Shown here: in pieces, positions 7,222-12,702 of the stretch
How positions within the stretch are numbered: the first letter of the stretch is position 1
Layout: every line of letters begins with the position of its first letter
Origin: Bacteroidetes bacterium UBA6491
GTDB taxonomy: Bacteria; Bacteroidota; Bacteroidia; NS11-12g; UBA9320
DNA: 12,702 nt
Direction of reading: 5' to 3'
Assembly: GCA_002436505.1 (NCBI GenBank)
Contig: DJML01000030.1
Span: 20,137 to 32,838 of the forward strand
Made by a program: the position numbers and the translations under genes
The notes under the pieces: model-generated
Told to the model about the DNA's origin: nothing
Database searches by the model: none
What the model saw: the letters and a program-made list of their open reading frames with translations, nothing else

Positions 7222-8091
7222 CTATTTTTTAATTTTGGCAATATTTCTAAGGTTTCGAATCTCCTTTTCATTAAGGAACCTCCAGTCGCCACGTTTTAGG
7301 TTTCTTTTATCCAGGCCGGCAAAAAGAACCCGGTCAAGTCGAAGCACTTTATAGCCCAGATGTTCGAACATTCTGTGAATGATCCTGTTCCTGCCGCTAT
7401 GAATCTCGATACCGACCCTTCTTTTATCATCGTGGTCAATGAGTGCTATTCTGTCCGCATGCATTTCCCCATCTTCCAAGGTAACCCCTGTAACCAACTG
7501 GTCTAAATCTTTGGGAATCAGCGCTTTGTCCAAAACTGCCGAGTACACTTTTTCAACATTCGCCGAAGGGTGGATCAGGTTCTGCATCAATTCCCCGTCG
7601 TTCGTAAAAAGCAATACCCCTGTTGTGTTGCGATCCAGCCGTCCGACCGGAAAAACTCTGTCGGTACCAGTATTGTTAACCAGCTCCATCACTGTTCGTC
7701 TGTTTTCCGGATCATTTGTCGTTGTGATATAGTCCTTTGGCTTGTTTAAAAGAAGGTACACTTTACTTGAGAGGCTAAGCTTTTTACCCTTGTAAGTTAC
7801 GACATCTGTGGGCTCCACCTTCGTTCCAAGAACCTTTACAACTTCACCATTTATACTAACTAAACCGTTGGATATCAACTCATCAGCCTCTCTTCTGCTA
7901 CAAATACCTGCGTTAGCAATAAACTTATTCAGACGCATCGTGGTCCTTTCCATCGGAATGTAAGGAGTATTGAGCACAGGGTTAGGTGTGCGTGGCTTTT
8001 GAATTCGCTTACGCTTTTTTTTCTGCGGGCTTTTGTTACGATCCAGAGATTTAGAATATTCCCTTGGTTTACGGTCGTTTTCTTCAGTCAT
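7222..8091 (-). CDS. rluB: RluB/RsuA-family rRNA pseudouridine synthase with basic N-terminal extension
   Basis: A 289-residue enzyme that isomerises uridine to pseudouridine in rRNA; large-subunit modification is likely if it is truly RluB. Seen: a Lys/Arg-rich N-terminal tail (residues 1-50, including PQKKKRKRIQKPRTP); an S4 RNA-binding domain at about 52-100 (RLNKFIANAGICSRREADELI, NGLVSINGE); LLLNKPKDYITT at 113-124; and the catalytic motif GRLDRNTTGVLLFTNDG with nucleophile Asp153. A third motif, GRNRIIHRMFEHLGY, is at 233-247. His239 there stands where most relatives have Arg. Start ATG 8091-8089; the tail is common in Bacteroidota members and probably aids RNA binding. RluB, RluF and RsuA share these motifs, so the site in rRNA is inferred, not seen. 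Standing alone; the next minus-strand gene has its own promoter candidate. Confidence 0.92.
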   Translation of the reverse strand: MTEENDRKPREYSKSLDRNKSPQKKKRKRIQKPRTPNPVLNTPYIPMERTTMRLNKFIANAGICSRREADELISNGLVSINGEVVKVLGTKVEPTDVVTYKGKKLSLSSKVYLLLNKPKDYITTTNDPENRRTVMELVNNTGTDRVFPVGRLDRNTTGVLLFTNDGELMQNLIHPSANVEKVYSAVLDKALIPKDLDQLVTGVTLEDGEMHADRIALIDHDDKRRVGIEIHSGRNRIIHRMFEHLGYKVLRLDRVLFAGLDKRNLKRGDWRFLNEKEIRNLRNIAKIKK

Positions 8092-8415
8092 TTCTAGTAT
8101 TCTACTTGATTACGGCTATTTATCAATATGTAACACAGGTTGTGCCTGGATTAGTATAAAACCCGTCATCATATTAATTCAATAAGTACAAAGATGATAA
8201 AATCCTGAGAAATACTGGTGAAGAACTATAAACAGACAGGTTTATTTGTCCAAAAATGATCATATGGGAATAGCTCAACGATGGATTCATGATTGAGTCT
8301 TAAATTAAAGGCAACCATTTCATCGTTTCGAATCACTTAGCTGGTCTTCCTATTTTGCTGATTTACAACAATTTAAATAAATTTGCGTTCAGCATAAAAC
8401 CCCGGAAATAAAAAG
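8092..8415. other. 324-bp intergenic region between divergent genes
   Basis: No convincing gene. It must hold promoters for rluB (minus) and for the T9SS-protein/ybeY/mnmG cluster (plus); only the latter is clear (8355-8385). On the minus strand a 1-mismatch -7 candidate, CATCTTTG, lies at 8196-8189, 98 bases before the rluB start. A short minus-strand frame runs from 8318 (ATG; a GTG start lies six codons further upstream) to 8226 and would encode 30-36 residues including HESIVELFPYDHFWTN. I cannot support it as a gene. No tRNA-like or terminator structure was seen. Confidence 0.6.
8355..8385 (+). promoter_or_regulatory. Bacteroidota-type promoter (TTG-N20-TAAATTTG)
   Basis: TTG at 8355-8357 (within TTTTG), a 20-base spacer, then TAAATTTG at 8378-8385. 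This fits the known Bacteroidota consensus (TTG, 17-23 bases, TAnnTTTG) recognised by the primary sigma factor. Transcription should begin near 8390-8392. It is the only strong promoter seen for the plus-strand cluster of the T9SS protein, ybeY, mnmG and the Ig-like lipoprotein. Confidence 0.6.
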
Positions 8416-8431
8416 GTGCAACTAAAGCACC
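8415..8431 (+). repeat. Leader hairpin GGTGC-aactaaa-GCACC covering a GTG start candidate
   Basis: Perfect 5-bp stem with 7-base loop, about 25 bases after the predicted transcription start. The first possible GTG start (8416-8418) lies inside the 5' arm, so the stem would hide it. This could mean that translation starts lower, at the GTG at 8488, or that the hairpin modulates initiation. Confidence 0.35.
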
Positions 8432-10182
8432 GCAAAGACTGTCTAATACTTACAACAAACCAGGCATTAACTTCGTTAAAGATTAAAGTGCGGACATATA
8501 TTCTTTCTCTTATGCTGTGCATGTTATGTTACAGTGCATCGGGAGTGGTGGATCCCCCTGAAATAAGGAGGGTATGTCTGAACAATTATGACTCTGTAGC
8601 CACGATCGAATGGACTTCACTTGTTGATGCATGTGGATCTTTCAGCACCTTCCATATTTATGGTCGAAAAAACGCTGACCCTTTCAAGCTGCTCGGGAAG
8701 ATACCTGACGTAACATCAACTTCATACCAGGTCAAGCTTCCTGACACGGATCCGTCATGGTCTTTTTATCTGGAAGTACTGAACACCTGCGACGGAACTG
8801 ACAGCGTGGCCACTAATATCAAAAGAGTCGATTCCAACAAGCCACCACAAATTGGTATTGACTCCGTCAGTGTTGATTTCTCCACCCAAAAGATAATTAT
8901 AGGATGGCAGCCGAATCCTGCCATAGACACGAAGGGATATCGAATATTTAGATACAACAACTCCGTTAACACAACCATTGGAGACACGACCGGCCTGTCC
9001 TTTTCATTACTCAGTCACGACATCAACGTACCAATTGCGATAACACTGGCGACTTTTGACAGTTGCGATTTATTCTCTACCGCATCTAACCCGCACATGA
9101 TCATGCAGTTAGACAGTAAAATCGACACTTGTGCAAATGAAATTCATCTTGACTGGACCGCTTACCAGGGGTGGACTGTAGAGAAGTACGGTGTTTACGT
9201 TTCAAAGAATGGAAGTCCGTACACCCAACACCTGACTGTCAACGGATTAAACCACATATATTCAGATTTCACTTTAGGGGACAATATTTGTTTTTTCGTT
9301 AGGGCATACAAGCTTGGGGACAACATTACATCCTCATCAAAATACGTATGTTTTTCAACGCGCAAGCCATTGGCTCCTTCTAACTTATACCTTTCAAATG
9401 TGACTGTAAACGGAGAATCAATTTTTACTGAATGGCAGGATCAATTGGGTTCTGACATTGACAGTTTCAGTATAGAACGGGCGACAACCGGTTCATTCAC
9501 TCCCATATTCGGCACTAAAAGAAATGGATCGATCAACCGTAGTTTCACGGACAACCAGGTAGATGTTAATACAACAATGTACCGCTACCAGGTTGTGGCT
9601 TATGATAAATGTAAAAAAGAACTGGCCCGGTCAAACGAAGCTGGAAACATCTTACTAACGATAAACGACGACCTCCTTGAGTGGAACAAGTATTCTGTCT
9701 GGTTTGGGCAACTTGACCGCCAGGAAGTTTGGGCAGAAGAAAGTTCCACGTGGAACATGATTGCATCCGCCGGCCCTGACGATTTAACTTATTCCGACAA
9801 AACATCAACGATCATTGAGCGTTGCTACCAGGTGAGGGCATTTGAAAGCGGCAACCCGAACGGGGTTGACAAGGCATCCGTTTCAAACAAAGTGTGCCGC
9901 ATCGGAGAGCTGGTTTTTTACATACCGAATGCCATCAATCCTAAATCAGAAAACAACACACTTAAGGTAATTGGGCAATACATCGACTACGAATTGTCCT
10001 CGTTTTCTATCTATAACCGGTGGGGGCAAAAAATATTTGAGACCTTCGAAATTGACAAAGGGTGGGATGGATCCATCAACCAGGAATTGGTGCCAATGGG
10101 AATCTACTTTTATGTTGCCGATATTTGGGGGCTAAACGGAGAGAGACAATCTGCAACCGGAGAAATTCGAATTATCAGATGA
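8416..10182 (+). CDS. T9SS-exported Fn3-like protein with type B (CHU_C, gliding-associated) C-terminal domain
   Basis: Up to 588 residues, exported through Sec and then the type IX secretion system to the cell surface or medium. Seen: a signal-peptide core YILSLMLCMLCYSASG at about residues 28-43; roughly five beta-rich Fn3-like repeats with IEW, IGW, LDW, TEW motifs and paired cysteines (about 47-138, 144-232, 235-316, 318-412, 417-495); and a C-terminal domain at 499-588. That domain has FYIPNA, SIYNRWGQKIFET, GWDGSINQELVPMGIYFYV and a final GEIRIIR, the pattern of T9SS type B sorting domains. The usual FTPNGDGxND stretch is replaced by INPKSENNTL. No ATG start exists: GTG 8416 is the longest choice, and GTG 8488 would give a cleaner signal peptide (MRTYILSL...) of a 564-residue protein. 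Ligand or function of the repeats is unknown. Its coding sequence contains a parS copy (9742-9757), and its stop overlaps the ybeY start. Confidence 0.88.
   Translation: MQLKHRKDCLILTTNQALTSLKIKVRTYILSLMLCMLCYSASGVVDPPEIRRVCLNNYDSVATIEWTSLVDACGSFSTFHIYGRKNADPFKLLGKIPDVTSTSYQVKLPDTDPSWSFYLEVLNTCDGTDSVATNIKRVDSNKPPQIGIDSVSVDFSTQKIIIGWQPNPAIDTKGYRIFRYNNSVNTTIGDTTGLSFSLLSHDINVPIAITLATFDSCDLFSTASNPHMIMQLDSKIDTCANEIHLDWTAYQGWTVEKYGVYVSKNGSPYTQHLTVNGLNHIYSDFTLGDNICFFVRAYKLGDNITSSSKYVCFSTRKPLAPSNLYLSNVTVNGESIFTEWQDQLGSDIDSFSIERATTGSFTPIFGTKRNGSINRSFTDNQVDVNTTMYRYQVVAYDKCKKELARSNEAGNILLTINDDLLEWNKYSVWFGQLDRQEVWAEESSTWNMIASAGPDDLTYSDKTSTIIERCYQVRAFESGNPNGVDKASVSNKVCRIGELVFYIPNAINPKSENNTLKVIGQYIDYELSSFSIYNRWGQKIFETFEIDKGWDGSINQELVPMGIYFYVADIWGLNGERQSATGEIRIIR
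9742..9757. promoter_or_regulatory. parS: Intragenic parS-like site (AGTTCCACGTGGAACA)
   Basis: Its inner 14 bp, GTTCCACGTGGAAC, are a perfect palindrome and identical to the site at 10598-10613; only the first base differs (A for T). It lies in frame as codons 443-447 (Ser-Ser-Thr-Trp-Asn) plus the A of the Met448 codon in the T9SS-exported protein. ParB/Spo0J-type proteins bind the consensus TGTTnCACGTGnAACA. The copy count and match quality make a chance hit unlikely; binding is inferred. Confidence 0.75.
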
Positions 10183-10595
10183 ACAACATTCATTTCCATT
10201 ACGACCAGATCACCATTCTTGAAGGCCAGGAGAAATACAACAACTGGCTACAAAGATGCTTTGAACACCTGGACATCGAACACGACTCAATAACCTATGT
10301 TTTTACTACAGACAAAAACCTGTTAAAACTCAACAAGGAAAAACTTAACCACGATTACTTTACAGACATTTTGACATTCGACCTGCGTGACGACAAAAGT
10401 GAACCACTGTTTGCCGACATAATAATCAGCATAGATCGCGTAATCGAACACAGCAAAGAATATGGCATTAGTTTTGAAGAGGAACTAAAGAGAGTAATGA
10501 TCCACGGCATTTTACACCTCATAGGATTTAACGACCACTCCGACGAGGACTCAAAAAAAATGCGAGAAATGGAATCTAAATTGATCTTATTATAA
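10179..10595 (+). CDS. ybeY: YbeY endoribonuclease / rRNA maturation factor
   Basis: A 138-residue cytoplasmic metal-dependent endoribonuclease that helps form the 16S rRNA 3' end and ribosome quality control (family knowledge). Seen: N-terminal beta region; TDKNLLKLNKEKLNHDYFTDILTFDL at about 44-69 (the T-DVLSFP-like strand of the family); ADIIISIDRV at 79-88; then the metal-site helix HGILHLIGFNDH at 109-120 with His109, His113 and His120. The usual motif is HGxLHLxGYDH, so here the third His is one residue further on. Start: ATG 10179, overlapping the TGA of the upstream gene as ATGA, which implies translational coupling; longer in-frame extensions would run inside that gene and lack homology. 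Length is normal for short Bacteroidota forms. mnmG follows after 27 bp containing parS. Confidence 0.92.
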   Translation: MNNIHFHYDQITILEGQEKYNNWLQRCFEHLDIEHDSITYVFTTDKNLLKLNKEKLNHDYFTDILTFDLRDDKSEPLFADIIISIDRVIEHSKEYGISFEEELKRVMIHGILHLIGFNDHSDEDSKKMREMESKLILL

Positions 10596-10597
10596 TA

Positions 10598-10613
10598 TGT
10601 TCCACGTGGAACA
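10598..10613. promoter_or_regulatory. parS: parS centromere site (TGTTCCACGTGGAACA), perfect palindrome
   Basis: A 16-bp perfect palindrome filling most of the 27-bp gap between ybeY and mnmG. It fits the parS consensus bound by chromosomal ParB/Spo0J (TGTTnCACGTGnAACA, with CACGTG core). ParB loaded here would spread along DNA and recruit SMC to segregate the replication origin region. It lies 10 bases before the mnmG start codon, so bound ParB might also affect transcription. No parA or parB gene is in this window. Confidence 0.88.
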
Positions 10614-10622
10614 CTAAAAAAC

Positions 10623-12473
10623 ATGTACGACATAATTGTTGTTGGCGCCGGCCATGCCGGAAGTGAAGCGGCTCATGCTGCAGGAAGGATGGGCTCACGC
10701 GTGCTGCTGATCACCATGAACATGGAGACAATTGCAAAAATGTCCTGCAACCCCGCCATGGGCGGTGTCGCAAAAGGACAAATCGTTCGCGAAATTGACG
10801 CTCTTGGCGGAATGAGCGGAATCATCTCTGATAAAACCATGATCCAGTTCCGCATGCTAAACAGATCAAAAGGCCCTGCAATGTGGAGCCCCAGAGCCCA
10901 AAGTGACCGAATACTCTTTAGCAACGAATGGCGTCTAGCCCTTGAAAACAACAAAAACGTTGATTTCTACCAGGACATGGTCGTAGACGTTTTGGTGAAT
11001 AAAGGAAAGGTTACCGGCGTTAAAACAGCCATGGGTTTGGAGTTTCATGCCAAATCAGTAATACTTACCAGCGGAACTTTCTTAAATGGTTTGATCCATA
11101 TTGGTCGACAAAAATTCGGTGGCGGCAGAATGGGAGAACGGAACTCTATAGGCATTACAGAAAAACTTGTTGAGCTTGGATTTGAATCAGGAAGAATGAA
11201 AACAGGTACACCTCCACGTGTAGATAGCCGAAGCCTTGACTACACCAAAATGGAAGAGCAACCTGGAGATGAATCCCCGGACAAGTTTTCCTTTCACCCT
11301 ACAAAACCTTTAACCAAACAAAGAAGTTGTCACATTACCTATACCAACCCAGATGTACACACTGTTTTAAGAGAAGGTTTTGATGACTCCCCAATGTTCA
11401 ACGGCACGATACAAAGCATTGGACCTCGTTACTGTCCTTCAGTTGAAGATAAAGTTAATCGATTTGCTGAAAGAGATCGTCACCAGGTATTTGTGGAACC
11501 AGAAGGCTGGAATACGGTCGAAGTATATGTTAATGGTTTTTCTACATCCCTGCCACTGGATATTCAAAGCAGGGCGATCAAACTGATCCCGGGATTTGAA
11601 AACGTTAAAATATTCAGGCCCGGATACGCTATCGAATACGACTACTTTCCTCCCACGCAGTTAAAAATAAGCCTGGAAACAAAATTGGTGGAGAACCTTT
11701 ACTTCGCCGGCCAAATTAACGGCACCACCGGCTATGAAGAAGCAGCATCCCAGGGCCTGATTGCCGGTATCAACGCACACCGAAAACTGAATGATATGGA
11801 ACCTCTTGTTCTTAATCGCTCACAGGCTTATATAGGTGTGCTTATAGACGACCTCATAAACAAAGGCACTGAAGAACCGTATAGAATGTTCACCTCTCGT
11901 GCTGAATACAGAATACTTCTTCGACAGGATAACGCCGACCAAAGACTTTCCCCTATCGGTTATGAAATAGGACTGCTGGAAAAAGAACAGTTTGAACGAT
12001 TTGAAAACAAATATGACAACATCAGAAAGTTGACAAACTACCTTCAAGCGACAAGTATTGCACCCATTGAAATTAATCCCATTCTGGAGAAAAAAGGGTC
12101 AACCCCCATACCACAGAACTATAAATTAGATAAAATTGTTAGTCGCCCGGAACTACAACTATCTGATTTACAGGGTGTTGCAAAAATAAACTCTGCTACA
12201 GCAAATTATTCTAAGGACGTGTTGGAAACTGTTGAGATAGAAACAAAATATGCCGGGTATATATTGCGTGAAAAAGAACTGGTAGACAAAATGAATAAGC
12301 TGGAATACATAAAAATTCATCCTACCTTTGATTTTTCAAAAGTGAAATCATTGTCCTCAGAAGCAAGAGAAAAATTAATTCAGATCAAACCTGAAACAAT
12401 TGGTCAGGCATCAAGGATCAGTGGTGTTTCACCAGCCGATATTTCAGTTCTTCTTGTTCACCTTGGCAGATGA
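10623..12473 (+). CDS. mnmG: MnmG/GidA, tRNA uridine 5-carboxymethylaminomethyl modification enzyme
   Basis: A 616-residue FAD- and NADH-using cytoplasmic enzyme. With MnmE it adds the aminomethyl or carboxymethylaminomethyl group at C5 of wobble U34 in certain tRNAs. Seen: FAD Rossmann motif GAGHAGSEA at 8-16; MSCNPAMGGVAKGQIVREIDALGG at 40-63 with Cys42; RGPA-like block LNRSKGPAMWSPRAQSDR at 79-96; SGTFLNG at 150-156; signature GPRYCPSVEDKVNRF at 267-281 with Cys271; PTQLKISLETK at 344-354; and the second FAD segment NLYFAGQINGTTGYEEAASQG at 358-378. The C-terminal helical domain ends in GVSPADISVLLVHLGR. Length and both cysteines are normal. The ATG at 10623 sits in an A-rich context without a Shine-Dalgarno sequence. 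Its TGA overlaps the next ATG. In many bacteria mnmG lies near oriC, in line with the parS next to it. Confidence 0.98.
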   Translation: MYDIIVVGAGHAGSEAAHAAGRMGSRVLLITMNMETIAKMSCNPAMGGVAKGQIVREIDALGGMSGIISDKTMIQFRMLNRSKGPAMWSPRAQSDRILFSNEWRLALENNKNVDFYQDMVVDVLVNKGKVTGVKTAMGLEFHAKSVILTSGTFLNGLIHIGRQKFGGGRMGERNSIGITEKLVELGFESGRMKTGTPPRVDSRSLDYTKMEEQPGDESPDKFSFHPTKPLTKQRSCHITYTNPDVHTVLREGFDDSPMFNGTIQSIGPRYCPSVEDKVNRFAERDRHQVFVEPEGWNTVEVYVNGFSTSLPLDIQSRAIKLIPGFENVKIFRPGYAIEYDYFPPTQLKISLETKLVENLYFAGQINGTTGYEEAASQGLIAGINAHRKLNDMEPLVLNRSQAYIGVLIDDLINKGTEEPYRMFTSRAEYRILLRQDNADQRLSPIGYEIGLLEKEQFERFENKYDNIRKLTNYLQATSIAPIEINPILEKKGSTPIPQNYKLDKIVSRPELQLSDLQGVAKINSATANYSKDVLETVEIETKYAGYILREKELVDKMNKLEYIKIHPTFDFSKVKSLSSEAREKLIQIKPETIGQASRISGVSPADISVLLVHLGR

Positions 12474-12702
12474 TCAACCGTACACTATTACTGCTCTCTA
12501 TTTTGTTCCTGTTCAAACAGTGCGCAAACATCCAAACACCGATTGGAGGAGCTAAAGATGTAACCCCTCCTAAAATATTAAGTGTTTCGCCGGACTCAGG
12601 CGCATTAAATGTGCGAACCCAAAAAATAACCTTTACGTTCGATGAGTACGTAACGGTACAAAACCTAAATGCCCAGCTGATCATCTCGCCCCCATTGAAA
12701 GA
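12470..12702 (+). CDS. SbsA Ig-like domain lipoprotein (5' part only)
   Basis: First 77 codons, open at the window end. ATG 12470-12472 overlaps the mnmG TGA as ATGA, so it is probably translated from the same message. Seen: a signal-peptide-like start INRTLLLLSILFLF, then KQCANIQTPIGGAKDVTPP. The C-A-N-x-x-x-P-x-G-G-x-K-D pattern and the following ITFTFDEYVTVQNLNAQLIISPP match the N-terminal region of Bacteroidota lipoproteins with a bacterial Ig-like (SbsA type) domain. Cys18 would be the lipidated residue, but Lys and Gln before it make an unusual lipobox. Function unknown; such proteins are usually placed at the outer membrane and have roughly 500 residues (from memory of the family). Confidence 0.8.
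   Translation, partial: MINRTLLLLSILFLFKQCANIQTPIGGAKDVTPPKILSVSPDSGALNVRTQKITFTFDEYVTVQNLNAQLIISPPLK

Noticed and set aside
8133..8150. CAGG-ttgtg-CCTG dyad as a terminator
   Set aside because: Only a 4-bp stem, no T-run, and it lies upstream of both neighbouring genes.
11215..11220. CACGTG core in mnmG as parS
   Set aside because: The left side matches only TC and the right side is not complementary, so there is no palindrome beyond the core.
12418..12684. Minus-strand 88-codon frame at the window end
   Set aside because: Overlaps the mnmG end and the Ig-like lipoprotein, whose ATGA overlap and motifs are convincing.

Overview
The window reads as chromosomal DNA of a member of Bacteroidota, most likely Flavobacteriales or a near relative. 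Four things point there: a type B C-terminal domain of the type IX secretion system (CHU_C, 'gliding-associated'), an Omp28-related lipoprotein, TAnnTTTG-type -7 promoter elements, and the lack of Shine-Dalgarno sequences before start codons. I see no rRNA, tRNA, CRISPR array, insertion sequence or prophage.

Layout. Positions 1-1094 (minus) hold an acyl-CoA dehydrogenase cut by the window edge just after its catalytic glutamate. It is divergent from a plus-strand S66 LD-carboxypeptidase (1223-2134), and two adjacent perfect hairpins lie in the shared intergenic region. Next come a large secreted BNR/Asp-box (sortilin-Vps10-like) beta-propeller protein (2193-5048) and a 70-residue DUF2892 membrane protein (5110-5322). 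The stop codon of the latter interlocks with that of a convergent minus-strand pair: the Omp28-like lipoprotein gene and a XerC/XerD tyrosine recombinase gene, one base apart. Upstream on the minus strand is a 23S-type pseudouridine synthase (7222-8091). A 324-bp non-coding stretch carries a good promoter, which drives a tightly packed plus-strand cluster: T9SS-exported Fn3-like protein, ybeY (16S rRNA maturation), mnmG/gidA (tRNA wobble uridine modification), and an SbsA-Ig-like lipoprotein that runs off the window. Three of these four genes start inside or close to the end of the preceding one; two junctions are ATGA overlaps.

The most notable structure is not a gene. The 27-bp gap between ybeY and mnmG holds a perfect 16-bp palindrome, TGTTCCACGTGGAACA (10598-10613), matching the parS centromere consensus bound by ParB/Spo0J. 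A second copy, with 15 of 16 bases identical, lies at 9742-9757 inside the coding sequence of the T9SS-exported protein, 856 bp upstream. Two parS sites beside mnmG suggest an origin-proximal chromosome-segregation locus embedded in an active housekeeping operon. No parA or parB gene is visible here. A lesser pattern is that several genes have a TAnnTTTG element ending only 3-9 bases before the start codon, which suggests leaderless or nearly leaderless mRNAs.
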